From an uncultured Aquabacterium sp. (lineage in GTDB: Bacteria; Pseudomonadota; Gammaproteobacteria; Burkholderiales; Burkholderiaceae_C): a DNA stretch of 6,589 bases. The stretch spans positions 1 to 6,589 of the forward strand of contig CALAKR010000274.1 in NCBI GenBank assembly GCA_937923225.1, in the 5' to 3' direction. Made by a program: the position numbers and the translations under genes. Positions 1 through 5,989 of this stretch are shown here, piece after piece. How positions within the stretch are numbered: position 1 is the first letter of the stretch; each line of letters starts with the position of its first letter. The notes beneath the pieces were generated by a model. The model ran no database searches. It was not told the DNA's origin and saw only the letters and a program-made list of their open reading frames with translations.

Positions 1-1
1 C

Positions 2-49
2 ATGGCCCTGCGCGAGCAGCGCACCGCCACTGAAAGCGGCGTGGCCTGA
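2..49 (+). CDS. C-terminal tail of an upstream gene (partial, unidentified)
   Basis: Reading from base 2 gives 15 codons (MALREQRTATESGVA) ending in TGA at 47-49. The remainder would lie outside the left edge. The other two plus frames cannot be excluded on length alone. This frame is preferred because its stop falls inside a hairpin that also overlaps the stop of the convergent gene, which is the usual layout where two genes end against each other. Fifteen residues are too few to assign a family, so no function is given. Confidence 0.35.
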   Translation: MALREQRTATESGVA

Positions 50-73
50 CAAGGGCCAGGCCGCCGCGCTTTC
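32..73. terminator. Bidirectional terminator-like hairpin between convergent gene ends
   Basis: An imperfect inverted repeat: GAAAGC (32-37) pairs with GCTTTC (68-73), GGCG (38-41) with CGCC (62-65), and TGGCC (42-46) with GGCCA (54-58). Bulges are GGC (59-61) and GC (66-67), and the loop is TGACAAG (47-53). There are A residues on one arm and T residues on the other, so it could act in both directions, but the T run is only three bases. It overlaps the stop of the left plus-strand frame and the stop (72-74) of the minus-strand gene. The pairing is seen directly; terminator activity is inferred. Confidence 0.5.
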
Positions 74-968
74 AACGCGCCAGCAGGTTCAGCGCGTCTG
101 ATGCCACCACCGGGTCGCCCGTGCGGTTGAAGGCTTCCGTCCATGCCTCGTACGACGTCATCTCCTTGTGCTGCCACGGGTGGAAGCCGGGCTTGTAGTA
201 GGTCAGGTAGTAGCCCAGCGCCGGCAGGAAGACGCCGCCCGGCTTGTACATCCACCACAGGCCCTTGGCCCACAGGCCCAGGCGCTTGAAGAAGCCGAAG
301 CCATCGGCCTTGAACATCTGGTTCATGGTCCACATCACGCCGATGGGGTACTCGATGCTGAAGTACACCAGCCCCGCCACACGCTGCAGGTAGCCCACCT
401 TGGCCACCTTCTGCATCACGTCATAGGCCACGGCCTTGTGCTCCACCTCTTCGATGGAGTGCCACGCGTACATGGCGCGCACGCGGTGGTCGAAGGGCTC
501 GACGATGTCGCGGCGCTCCATGAAGGTGGTGCACATCATGGCCGTGAGGTGCTCTGCCGCCGCCGTGTAGGCCAGGTTGAAGGACTTGGGCCACCACTTG
601 AGTTGCCAGCGGAACTTGGCGTCCAGCATGCGCTCCATCCAGGGCACGTTGATGCCCTGCTTCTCCAGCAGCTTGTTGAACTGGATGTGCACCATGCCGT
701 GCTGCGCCTCCTGGCGGATGAAGTCGCGCGCCTCCTCCTGCAGCTGCGGATCGGTGATCTGGTCGCGGTAGTTGCGCACCGTGCTGATGAAGTAGCGCTC
801 GCCCACCGGGAAGGTGATGGACATGGCGTCGAACAGGCGTGTCTTGAACGGATCGCCACCGTTCCAGAAGCGCGGGATGCCGCTGTTCAGCTTGAAATCC
901 AGCTTCTCGCGCGGCTGGATGGGGCGGCGGTCATGGGTGCCGTCGTCGAGGATGGTGTCCTGGCTCAT
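72..968 (-). CDS. Ferritin-like putative metal-dependent hydrolase (COG3687 / PF10118 type)
   Basis: A 298-residue protein resembling the family annotated 'predicted metal-dependent hydrolase'. Its members have a ferritin-like helical core expected to bind two metal ions, probably iron. Candidate ligands in order are E57 (GERYF), E87 and H90 (RQEAQH), E139/H140 (AAAEHL), and E173, E174, E176, H177 (IEEVEHKAVAYD). The EExEH motif and the spaced ExxH pair are the main evidence. Hydrophobic, aromatic-rich helices at about 196-218 and 232-258 could contact membrane lipid. The ATG at 966-968 is chosen because GGAG lies six bases before it (GGAGAAGACCATG). An ATG six codons upstream (984-986) has no comparable ribosome site. 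No reaction or substrate is established, and 'hydrolase' may be a misnomer for a diiron oxygenase-like protein. A terminator separates it from the DUF2834 gene upstream, so it probably has its own promoter, which I could not locate in the intervening bases. Confidence 0.85.
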   Translation of the reverse strand: MSQDTILDDGTHDRRPIQPREKLDFKLNSGIPRFWNGGDPFKTRLFDAMSITFPVGERYFISTVRNYRDQITDPQLQEEARDFIRQEAQHGMVHIQFNKLLEKQGINVPWMERMLDAKFRWQLKWWPKSFNLAYTAAAEHLTAMMCTTFMERRDIVEPFDHRVRAMYAWHSIEEVEHKAVAYDVMQKVAKVGYLQRVAGLVYFSIEYPIGVMWTMNQMFKADGFGFFKRLGLWAKGLWWMYKPGGVFLPALGYYLTYYKPGFHPWQHKEMTSYEAWTEAFNRTGDPVVASDALNLLAR

Positions 969-1052
969 GGTCTTCTCCGGTTGCATGGGCGAGCGACACC
1001 ACCGACCGGGCCCGAAGGCACCGGCGCGTCAGCACAAGCAGCTCGCGTAGGT

Positions 1053-1076
1053 TGAAGAAAAAGGGCTTACAAGCCC
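1053..1076 (-). terminator. Intrinsic terminator of the DUF2834-type gene
   Basis: On the minus strand GGGCTT-GT-AAGCCC (1076 to 1063) is followed directly by TTTTTCTTC. This is a compact GC-rich hairpin plus U tract. The TAA stop codon (1069-1067) sits inside the hairpin, partly in its tiny loop. It implies that transcription of the membrane-protein gene ends here instead of continuing into the ferritin-like gene about 85 bases further on. Confidence 0.75.
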
Positions 1077-1519
1077 GGCAGCACGCCGAAGGACAGCGCC
1101 GTGTAGCCCAGGGCCACCACCAGCACCAGGGCCATGCCGGCCCAGTCGCCCGTGGTCAGGCCTGCGCCCTCGCGCCCTTCGTCCCAGCGGGCCCGCGCCA
1201 CCTCACGGTGGATCAGGAACAGCGGCACGAAGGTGCTCACGCCGATCAGCACGGATCCCGCCACATACCACCACACGCCGCGCACGCCCAGGCGGCGTGC
1301 CTCGGTCAGCATCCACAGCCAGACGGCCATGCACAGCATGATGATGTCGACGCCGATGAAGCGGCTGGCCGGGTTGACCAGGGTGTCCTGCCAGAACTGC
1401 ACATTGGCCTGCACCACGCCCAGCGGCAGGTAGCTGAAGGCATGCCCCCAGGTGCCGACCAGCGCCAGCAGCGCGATCAGGGCGTAGACCAGGCACAGCA
1501 GTTTCTGTTTGGCGCTCAC
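1067..1519 (-). CDS. Small membrane protein, DUF2834-like
   Basis: About 150 residues with four likely membrane helices at roughly 7-25, 55-72, 83-104 and 127-147. The N-terminal three-helix part (YALIALLALVGTW, FW around 42-43, NPASRFIGVD near 49-58, EARRLGVR at 73-80, PLFLIHRE at 99-106) resembles DUF2834 proteins, usually about 100-115 residues. The fourth helix would be a C-terminal extension. The open frame reaches a GTG at 1543, but the GTG at 1517-1519 is preferred because GAGGAG lies eight bases before it. It encodes (M)SAKQKLLC, a typical short start before helix 1. No function is known for the family. The gene follows the DUF1653 gene on the same strand after a gap of about 90 bases and ends in its own terminator. 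The membrane topology is confident, the family name moderately so. Confidence 0.72.
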   Translation of the reverse strand: MSAKQKLLCLVYALIALLALVGTWGHAFSYLPLGVVQANVQFWQDTLVNPASRFIGVDIIMLCMAVWLWMLTEARRLGVRGVWWYVAGSVLIGVSTFVPLFLIHREVARARWDEGREGAGLTTGDWAGMALVLVVALGYTALSFGVLPGL

Positions 1520-1541
1520 GGGTTGCACTCCTCGGTGAAAC

Positions 1542-1551
1542 ACACCGGTGT
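1542..1551. repeat. 10-bp perfect palindrome ACACCGGTGT upstream of the DUF2834-type gene
   Basis: ACACCGGTGT reads the same on both strands and lies 22 bases upstream of the preferred start of the membrane-protein gene. It is short enough to be chance, and no flanking -10 or -35 box is convincing. It could be half of an operator, but that is speculation. Confidence 0.25.
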
Positions 1552-1572
1552 TGTCATGCTGGCGATTGCATC

Positions 1573-1599
1573 AAAAGCCGCTGGGCATGGGTGGCCAGC
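1573..1599 (-). terminator. Weak terminator candidate after the DUF1653 gene
   Basis: On the minus strand GCTGG (1599-1595) pairs with CCAGC (1584-1580) across a ten-base loop, followed by GGC and four T residues. Five base pairs and a short T run make a weak terminator. If inactive, the DUF1653 and DUF2834-type genes could be cotranscribed. Confidence 0.3.
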
Positions 1600-1610
1600 A
1601 CTGTGCCGAT

Positions 1611-1904
1611 TCAGCCAATGTGGGCTGGGCCCGGTGTTTCTCCTGGCATATCGCCCGGCGCATCAGCCTCCCAGGCGAAGCGCTGACACACGCGGCCATC
1701 CACCTCGATCGTTCCGGTGAACATCTCGTAAGGCCGCACCCACAGCGCGCCCTCGCCGTACAGCGGGCGGTAGACCACCACGGGCTCGAAAGTCTCGCTG
1801 TGGCGGGCCACGCCGTAGGCCTGGTACAGCTGGCCCTTGTAGTGGCGGTACAGGCCGGCGCGCAGGGCGGGCAGCGGGGGAACGGGGCGGGCGTCGTCAC
1901 TCAT
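1611..1904 (-). CDS. DUF1653 domain protein
   Basis: A 97-residue soluble protein whose central part, about residues 17-78, matches the DUF1653 pattern. It starts with GLYRHYKGQLYQAYGVARHSE, followed by EPVVVYRPLYGE and LWVRPYEMF, and ends with a DGRV..RFAW segment. The domain is a small beta-rich module of unknown function found alone in many Proteobacteria. The short proline-rich head and the glycine/proline tail look unstructured. The start is uncertain. ATG at 1902-1904 (MSDDARPVPP) gives the usual length for the family. ATG at 1914-1916 adds four residues. The frame stays open to 2009, but that upstream part does not look like the family. None of these starts has a well-spaced ribosome site, and the only AGGA abuts the 1904 ATG. 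Confidence 0.8.
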   Translation of the reverse strand: MSDDARPVPPLPALRAGLYRHYKGQLYQAYGVARHSETFEPVVVYRPLYGEGALWVRPYEMFTGTIEVDGRVCQRFAWEADAPGDMPGETPGPAHIG

Positions 1905-2093
1905 GTCCTGAATCATAGGCGGGCGCACACGGATCGTGCATGCAGGCGCCTGATTTGTTCCGCGCGGCAGAACGTGTCGTTTTGACTCAGGGACGATCCG
2001 GATGCGCAAGGGCCGGCACGTGGATTACACCGGAAATGCAACGATCAAAACATACCGCCATACCGCATCGTCACCCTGGAAGAGCCTCATCCC

Positions 2094-3839
2094 ATGTCCG
2101 ACGCATCGCCAATCCACCCCTCGCATCCCAACCCCCAGGCCCCCCACCTGGCGCACTGGCCTGCCCGTCTGCCGCGTTCCATCACCGTGCCCGAGACCAC
2201 GCTGTGGCACAACGTGTCGGTGTCTGCAGCGCGTTACCCGGACAAGCCGGCCTACCTGTTCATGGGCCAGGCCCTCACCTACGCCGAGCTCAAGCGCCGC
2301 GCGCAGGCGCTGGCCGGCTGGCTGCAGCACGATGCCGGCGTGCGCCCCGGTGACCGCGTGCTGCTGTACACGCAGAACTGCCCGCAGTACGTGATCGCCT
2401 ACAACGCCATCCTGCGCGCGCAGGGCGTGGTGGTGCCCGTCAACCCGATGAACAAGGCCGAGGAGTTCAAGCACTACATCACCGATGCGCAGGCCCGCGT
2501 GGCCATCTGCACCGCCGACCTGGCCGGCATCGTGCATGAGGCCAACCAGGCCGTGCCGCCGGCCGAGCGCCTGCAGCAGGTGCTGGTGTCGCGCTATGCC
2601 GATCAGATGCCGGCCGAGGACGACGCCAGCCTCAACGCCCCCGCCGCGCTGCTGCAATGGCTGCGCACCGAGCACCCGCTGCCCGAAGGCTTCACCCGCT
2701 GGACGGATGCCCTGGCGCTCAAGCGCATTCCCGCGCCCTACCTGGGCCACCCGGATGATCTGGCCCTGCTGCCCTACACCTCCGGCACCACCGGCCTGCC
2801 CAAGGGCTGCATGCACACGCACCGCTCGCTGATGCACAACGCCATCGCGGGCGGGCTGTGGGGACAGTCCACCGCCGACAGCGTGGTGCTGGGTGTGGTG
2901 CCACTGTTCCACATCACCGGCATGCTCTACGGCGTGCTGGGCCCGATCTACAACGGCGCCACCGTGGCCCTGATGCCGCGCTGGGACCGTGAACTGGCCG
3001 GCACCTTGATCTCGCGCCTGAAGGTCACGCACTGGACCTGCATCCCCACCATGATCATGGACCTGTTCAACAGCCCGAACTACAAGCGCTTCGACCTGTC
3101 CAGCCTGTACTACCTGAGCGGCGGCGGCGCGGCCATGCCCGAGGCCGTGGCCCAGCGCCTGCAGGCCGAGTTCGGCCTGACCTTCTGCGAAGGCTATGGC
3201 CTGACCGAGACCGCCGCGCCCACGCACGCCAACCCGCCCGAGCGCGCCAAGCTGCAGTGTCTGGGCATGCCCATGTTCGGCACCGATGCACGCGTGATCG
3301 ACCCGACCACGCTGGAAGAACTGCCGCAGGGCGAAGTGGGCGAGATCGTGAGCCACGGCCCCATGGTGTTCCAGGGCTACTGGCGCCACCCCGAGGCCAC
3401 GGCCGCCGCCTTCATCGAGATCGATGGCAAGCGCTTCTTCCGCACGGGCGATCTGGGCCGCATGGACGACGAGGGCTACTTCTTCATCACCGATCGCCTC
3501 AAGCGCATGATCAACGCCAGCGGCTTCAAGGTGTGGCCATCGGAAGTGGAGATGCTGCTGTACAAGCACCCCGCCGTGCAGGAGGCCTGCGTGATCTCCG
3601 CGCACGACGACTACCGCGGCGAGACGGTGAAGGCCGTGGTCGTGCTGCGGCCCGAGGCGCGCGGCAGCGTCACCGAGCAGCAGATCATCGATTGGGCACG
3701 CGAACAGATGGCTGTCTACAAGTATCCGCGCATCGTGCAGTTCAGCGAGGCGCTGCCCAAGTCGGGCGCAGGCAAAGTGCTGTGGCGCGTGCTGCAGGAG
3801 CAGGAGCGCGTGCAGGACAAGGAGACGGCCAAGGCCTGA
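2094..3839 (+). CDS. AMP-forming long/medium-chain acyl-CoA ligase
   Basis: A complete 581-residue member of the acyl-adenylate-forming (ANL) superfamily, COG0318-type. These enzymes activate a carboxylic acid with ATP to acyl-AMP and then transfer it to coenzyme A, feeding beta-oxidation or lipid synthesis from the cytoplasm. Core motifs are all present: phosphate-binding YTSGTTGLPKG (228-238), YGLTE (368-372), TGD (451-453, ribose-binding Asp), hinge RLKRMINASGFKVWPSEVE (468-486), and PKSGAGKVLWR (555-565) with the catalytic Lys at 561. The N-terminal domain begins after a proline-rich head of about 25 residues. The ATG at 2094 has a GGAAGAG purine run nine bases upstream. The gene is divergent from the DUF1653 gene across about 190 bases, with no strong promoter boxes seen. 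The adenylation chemistry is certain, but the chain length or substrate cannot be read from the motifs. The next gene, leuA, has its own promoter, so the two are not one operon. Confidence 0.93.
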   Translation: MSDASPIHPSHPNPQAPHLAHWPARLPRSITVPETTLWHNVSVSAARYPDKPAYLFMGQALTYAELKRRAQALAGWLQHDAGVRPGDRVLLYTQNCPQYVIAYNAILRAQGVVVPVNPMNKAEEFKHYITDAQARVAICTADLAGIVHEANQAVPPAERLQQVLVSRYADQMPAEDDASLNAPAALLQWLRTEHPLPEGFTRWTDALALKRIPAPYLGHPDDLALLPYTSGTTGLPKGCMHTHRSLMHNAIAGGLWGQSTADSVVLGVVPLFHITGMLYGVLGPIYNGATVALMPRWDRELAGTLISRLKVTHWTCIPTMIMDLFNSPNYKRFDLSSLYYLSGGGAAMPEAVAQRLQAEFGLTFCEGYGLTETAAPTHANPPERAKLQCLGMPMFGTDARVIDPTTLEELPQGEVGEIVSHGPMVFQGYWRHPEATAAAFIEIDGKRFFRTGDLGRMDDEGYFFITDRLKRMINASGFKVWPSEVEMLLYKHPAVQEACVISAHDDYRGETVKAVVVLRPEARGSVTEQQIIDWAREQMAVYKYPRIVQFSEALPKSGAGKVLWRVLQEQERVQDKETAKA

Positions 3840-3878
3840 CCAACGCTTGAGCTGTTTGCGGCAGCGCAGCATTCCGTT

Positions 3879-3906
3879 CAGTTGGCGTCGTTCACGTTGC
3901 CAGCTG
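3879..3906. repeat. Inverted repeat after the ligase gene
   Basis: CAGTTGGC (3879-3886) can pair with GCCAGCTG (3899-3906) over a twelve-base loop, with one G-U pair. It is not followed by a T run, so it is a poor intrinsic terminator. It could protect the 3' end of the ligase mRNA or be chance. It lies 24 bases before the leuA leader promoter. Confidence 0.3.
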
Positions 3907-3930
3907 AGACAAATCTGAATGCCCTGGCGG

Positions 3931-3960
3931 TTGACAGTCTTCAAGCCGCGCCCGCATACT
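3931..3960 (+). promoter_or_regulatory. Sigma70-type promoter of the leuA leader
   Basis: A perfect -35 hexamer TTGACA (3931-3936) is followed after 18 bases by CATACT (3955-3960), four of six matches to the -10 consensus. The first purine at a normal distance downstream is A3968, which is the A of the leader-peptide ATG. The quality and its location just before the attenuator make it the best promoter in the window. The transcription start is inferred from spacing only. Confidence 0.75.
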
Positions 3961-3967
3961 GCACCCC

Positions 3968-4051
3968 ATGTTGTCGCAAGCCCTGTTCACCGCCACGAAC
4001 CTACTAGGCACCCCGCCCTCGGCTGGGAGCGCCTGCTGCTTGCGCGCATAG
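3968..4051 (+). CDS. Putative leucine leader peptide for leuA attenuation
   Basis: A 27-codon frame, ATG to TAG, starting MLSQALFTATNLLGT and ending in CCLRA. Five of 27 residues are Leu. The key feature is the tandem CTA CTA at 4001-4006. CTA is a rare Leu codon in GC-rich genomes, and the E. coli leu leader also uses consecutive CUA codons. There is no ribosome-binding sequence before the ATG (GCACCCC). The predicted transcript start coincides with the ATG, so it is probably translated leaderless, as reported for rhizobial trpL. The peptide itself need have no function, because ribosome position is the signal. A ribosome paused at 4001-4006 for lack of charged tRNA-Leu would favour the downstream antiterminator. 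Coding is inferred from position, codons and RNA structure, without a homolog search. Confidence 0.7.
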   Translation: MLSQALFTATNLLGTPPSAGSACCLRA

Positions 4052-4073
4052 CCTGACACCCACCCTGTCAGGC
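4051..4073 (+). promoter_or_regulatory. Leader hairpin following the leader-peptide stop codon
   Basis: GCCTGACA (4051-4058) and TGTCAGGC (4066-4073) form a perfect 8-bp stem with loop CCCACCC. It begins at the last base of the leader TAG codon. Its place between the antiterminator arms suggests a pause hairpin that keeps polymerase and leader ribosome in step, or a spacer helix that brings the arms together. The stem is certain; the role is inferred. Confidence 0.6.
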
Positions 4074-4077
4074 CAAC

Positions 4078-4111
4078 AACCCCGGCTCGAGGTCGCCTCC
4101 GCCGGGGTTTT
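4078..4111 (+). terminator. Intrinsic terminator of the leuA attenuator
   Basis: AACCCCGGC (4078-4086) pairs perfectly with GCCGGGGTT (4101-4109). Inside this, GAGG (4089-4092) pairs with CCTC (4096-4099) around a TCG loop. The hairpin ends in GGGGTTTTC, so the U run directly follows a GC-rich stem of about 13 pairs. It lies between promoter and leuA, where a constitutive terminator would silence the gene. Conditional use as an attenuator is therefore the natural reading. Confidence 0.85.
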
Positions 4112-4112
4112 C

Positions 4113-4131
4113 ATTTGTGCGCCGCACAAAT
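4113..4131 (+). repeat. Perfect hairpin immediately after the attenuator terminator
   Basis: ATTTGTGC (4113-4120) and GCACAAAT (4124-4131) form an 8-bp perfect inverted repeat with a three-base GCC loop, one base after the terminator U run. It could stabilise the read-through mRNA, extend the termination zone, or be a dimeric-protein binding site. The sequence alone does not decide between these. Confidence 0.5.
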
Positions 4132-4204
4132 CGAGTCGAACAGATCGGACCTCTCGGATGGCACTTCGGGCCTCTCTTCAAGAAGCCGAAAACCCAACCT
4201 TTCA

Positions 4205-4209
4205 AGAGG
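4205..4209 (+). promoter_or_regulatory. Ribosome-binding site fixing the leuA start
   Basis: AGAGG lies seven bases before ATG 4217-4219. It decides the start, because the reading frame is open back to a TTG at 4115 inside the post-terminator hairpin. The extra 34 residues of that longer version are not LeuA-like. Confidence 0.8.
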
Positions 4210-4216
4210 TGTCCCG

Positions 4217-5914
4217 ATGCTCAAGAACCCGTCGACCAAATACCAGGCCTTCCCGCCCGTGCAGTTGCCTGACCGCACCTGGCCGAACCGCACCATCACC
4301 GCACCGCCGGTGTGGATGAGCACCGACCTGCGCGACGGCAACCAGGCCCTGTTCGAGCCCATGGACGCCGAGCGCAAGCTGCGCATGTTTCAGACGCTGG
4401 TGGGCATCGGCCTCAAGCAGATCGAGGTGGCGTTCCCCTCGGCCTCGCAGACAGATTTCGATTTCGTGCGCCGTCTCATCGAAGAAAAGCTGATCCCTGA
4501 CGACGTGACCATCGAGGTGCTGACCCAGGCCCGTGAAGACCTGATTCGCCGCACCTTCGAATCGCTGCGCGGCGCGCCGCGCGCCATCGTGCACCTCTAC
4601 AGCGCCACGGCCCCTGCCTGGCGGCGCATCGTCTTCAACCTGGCGCAGCCCGAGGTGAAGGCCATGGCCGTGCGCGCCACCACGCTGATGCGCCAGCTGG
4701 CCGACGCGCAGCCCGAGACGGACTGGACCTTCGAGTACAGCCCCGAGACCTTCATGGCCACCGAACTGCCCTTCGCCCGCGAGGTGTGCGACGCGGTGGT
4801 GGACGCCTGGGGCGGCACGCCCGAGAAGCCCGTGATCATCAACCTGCCGACCACGGTGGAAGTGTCCACGCCCAATGTGTTCGCCGACCAGATCGAGTGG
4901 ATGCACCGCCACCTGACCCGCCGCGACGCCATCATCCTGAGCGTGCACCCGCACAACGACCGCGGCACGGCCGTGGCCGCCGCCGAACTGGCCGTGATGG
5001 CCGGCGCCCAGCGCGTGGAAGGCTGCCTGTTCGGCAATGGCGAGCGCACCGGCAATGTGGATCTGGTGACCTTGGCACTGAACCTCTACACCCAGGGCGT
5101 GCACCCGGGCCTGGACTTCTCCAGCATCAACGAGATCGCCCGCGTGGCGGAAGACTGCACGCAACTGCCCGTGCACCCGCGCCATCCGTACGCGGGCGAC
5201 CTGGTGTTCACCGCCTTCTCGGGCTCGCACCAGGATGCGATCAAGAAGGGCTTCGCGGCGCAGGATCCCAATGGCGTCTGGGAAGTGCCCTACCTGCCCA
5301 TCGACCCCGCCGACCTGGGCCGCAGTTACGACTCGGTGGTGCGCGTGAACAGCCAGTCCGGCAAGGGCGGCATCGCCTTCCTGCTGGAGAACCACCACGG
5401 CATCAGCATGCCCCGCCGCATGCAGGTGGAGTTCAGCGGCGTGGTGCAGCGCGAGACGGACGCCGAAGGCGGCGAGTTCACGGCCGACCGCCTGTGGTCG
5501 CTGTTCGAGCGCGAGTACATCGCATCACCCGATGGCGCGGCGCAAGGCTGGGTGCTGCACGGCCACCGCTGCGACGATGGCAGTGACGGCACGCACGTGG
5601 TGCTGGAGATGAGCCACGCCGGCAAGCCGGTGACGCTGCGCGGCCAGGGCAACGGACCGGTGTCGGCCGCGGTGGACGCCTTCAACAAGTCGGGCCTGCT
5701 GCATGGCGAGTTGCGCGTGGACGACTTCCACGAGCACGCGCAGACGGCCGGCGCGCAGGCCACGGCGCTCACCTTGATCGAGGTGGCCATCGGCAAGGCG
5801 CCGCCCACCTTCGGCGCGGGCCGTGACGTGCACATCGTGGCGGCCGCGATGCAGGCCATCGTGCAGGGCGTGAACCGCCTGGTTCGGCGGGATGCGGTGA
5901 AGGCAGCGGCCTGA
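4217..5914 (+). CDS. leuA: 2-isopropylmalate synthase (class-2 LeuA)
   Basis: Catalyses the first committed step of leucine synthesis, condensing acetyl-CoA with 2-oxoisovalerate to 2-isopropylmalate (EC 2.3.3.13), in the cytoplasm. The 565-residue length and the start [17 protein letters not shown] match the actinobacterial/yeast-type LeuA subfamily, not the roughly 520-residue E. coli type. The TIM-barrel catalytic domain (about 30-330) shows [11 protein letters not shown] (35-45) with the conserved Arg39-Asp40, HPHNDRG (244-250) with metal-binding His244 and His246, and [11 protein letters not shown] (273-283). Linker motifs include [11 protein letters not shown] (335-345). Residues of about 400-560 form the C-terminal leucine-sensing dimer domain, so feedback inhibition is expected. 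Expression appears to be governed by the leucine attenuator directly upstream. No leuB, leuC or leuD follows within the window; the next gene is on the opposite strand. Confidence 0.96.
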   Translation: MLKNPSTKYQAFPPVQLPDRTWPNRTITAPPVWMSTDLRDGNQALFEPMDAERKLRMFQTLVGIGLKQIEVAFPSASQTDFDFVRRLIEEKLIPDDVTIEVLTQAREDLIRRTFESLRGAPRAIVHLYSATAPAWRRIVFNLAQPEVKAMAVRATTLMRQLADAQPETDWTFEYSPETFMATELPFAREVCDAVVDAWGGTPEKPVIINLPTTVEVSTPNVFADQIEWMHRHLTRRDAIILSVHPHNDRGTAVAAAELAVMAGAQRVEGCLFGNGERTGNVDLVTLALNLYTQGVHPGLDFSSINEIARVAEDCTQLPVHPRHPYAGDLVFTAFSGSHQDAIKKGFAAQDPNGVWEVPYLPIDPADLGRSYDSVVRVNSQSGKGGIAFLLENHHGISMPRRMQVEFSGVVQRETDAEGGEFTADRLWSLFEREYIASPDGAAQGWVLHGHRCDDGSDGTHVVLEMSHAGKPVTLRGQGNGPVSAAVDAFNKSGLLHGELRVDDFHEHAQTAGAQATALTLIEVAIGKAPPTFGAGRDVHIVAAAMQAIVQGVNRLVRRDAVKAAA

Positions 5915-5932
5915 GCCAGGCCACGGATGCCG

Positions 5933-5964
5933 AGGTGCGGATGCAGGCAGCATCCGCGGCCTTT
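5933..5964. terminator. Terminator-like hairpin between leuA and the flavin reductase remnant
   Basis: GCGGATGC (5937-5944) and GCATCCGC (5950-5957) form a perfect 8-bp stem with loop AGGCA. AGG (5933-5935) and CCT (5960-5962) can extend it, and it is followed by only a few T residues. It sits 18 bases after the leuA stop in a convergent gap of 75 bases, so it could end transcription from both sides. The stem is certain; activity is likely but the T run is weak. Confidence 0.55.
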
Positions 5965-5989
5965 GGCAACCGTGCGCGGCGATCCGGGC

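Larger units (their letters stand above)
4006..4111 (+). promoter_or_regulatory. Leucine transcription attenuator RNA of leuA
   Basis: Mutually exclusive RNA pairings can be drawn. Antiterminator: CCTCGGCTGGG (4017-4027) pairs with CCCGGC plus CGAGG (4081-4086 and 4088-4092), giving 11 pairs with one G-U and one bulged T (4087). Terminator: the same 4081-4092 bases are the 5' arm of a strong hairpin ending at 4109. A weaker early hairpin, GGCACCC region (4006-4013) with GGGAGCGCC region (4025-4034), lies just after the CTA CTA codons and would hide the 4025-4027 Gs. A stalled ribosome would disrupt it and free the antiterminator arm. An 8-bp hairpin (4051-4073) sits between the two arms and fits inside either fold. 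The logic matches classic amino-acid attenuation: low leucine gives read-through into leuA. Folding was done by eye. Confidence 0.75.

Noticed and set aside
1052..1720. Plus-strand frame of 222 codons over the DUF2834-type gene
   Set aside because: Gln/His-rich shadow composition. The minus strand shows a coherent four-helix membrane protein with ribosome site and terminator.
1982..2010. TTGACT (1982-1987) as a -35 box for the acyl-CoA ligase
   Set aside because: No -10-like hexamer is found 16-18 bases downstream, so it is not listed as a promoter.
2024..2050. Minus-strand TGTAAT (2029-2024) as a -10 box for the DUF1653 gene
   Set aside because: Good -10 match, but the only -35-like sequence (TTTTGA) sits at 15 bases spacing and the untranslated region would be about 100 bases. 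Too weak to call.
2025..3944. Open frame of 639 codons antisense to the acyl-CoA ligase
   Set aside because: It lies opposite a gene with every ANL motif intact. Its His/Gly/Ala/Val/Gln-rich low-complexity composition is the usual antisense shadow of GC-rich coding DNA, and no family is recognisable.
3961..4131. Riboswitch or T-box in the leuA leader
   Set aside because: No T-box consensus and no known riboswitch core is visible. A coding leader with tandem Leu codons and an exact antiterminator/terminator pair explains the region better.
4115..4216. N-terminal extension of LeuA starting at TTG 4115
   Set aside because: The start would fall inside the post-terminator hairpin without a ribosome site. 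ATG 4217 has AGAGG at seven bases and gives the normal LeuA N-terminus.
4202..5398. Open frame of 398 codons antisense to leuA
   Set aside because: Same composition artefact, and leuA in the forward frame is unambiguous.
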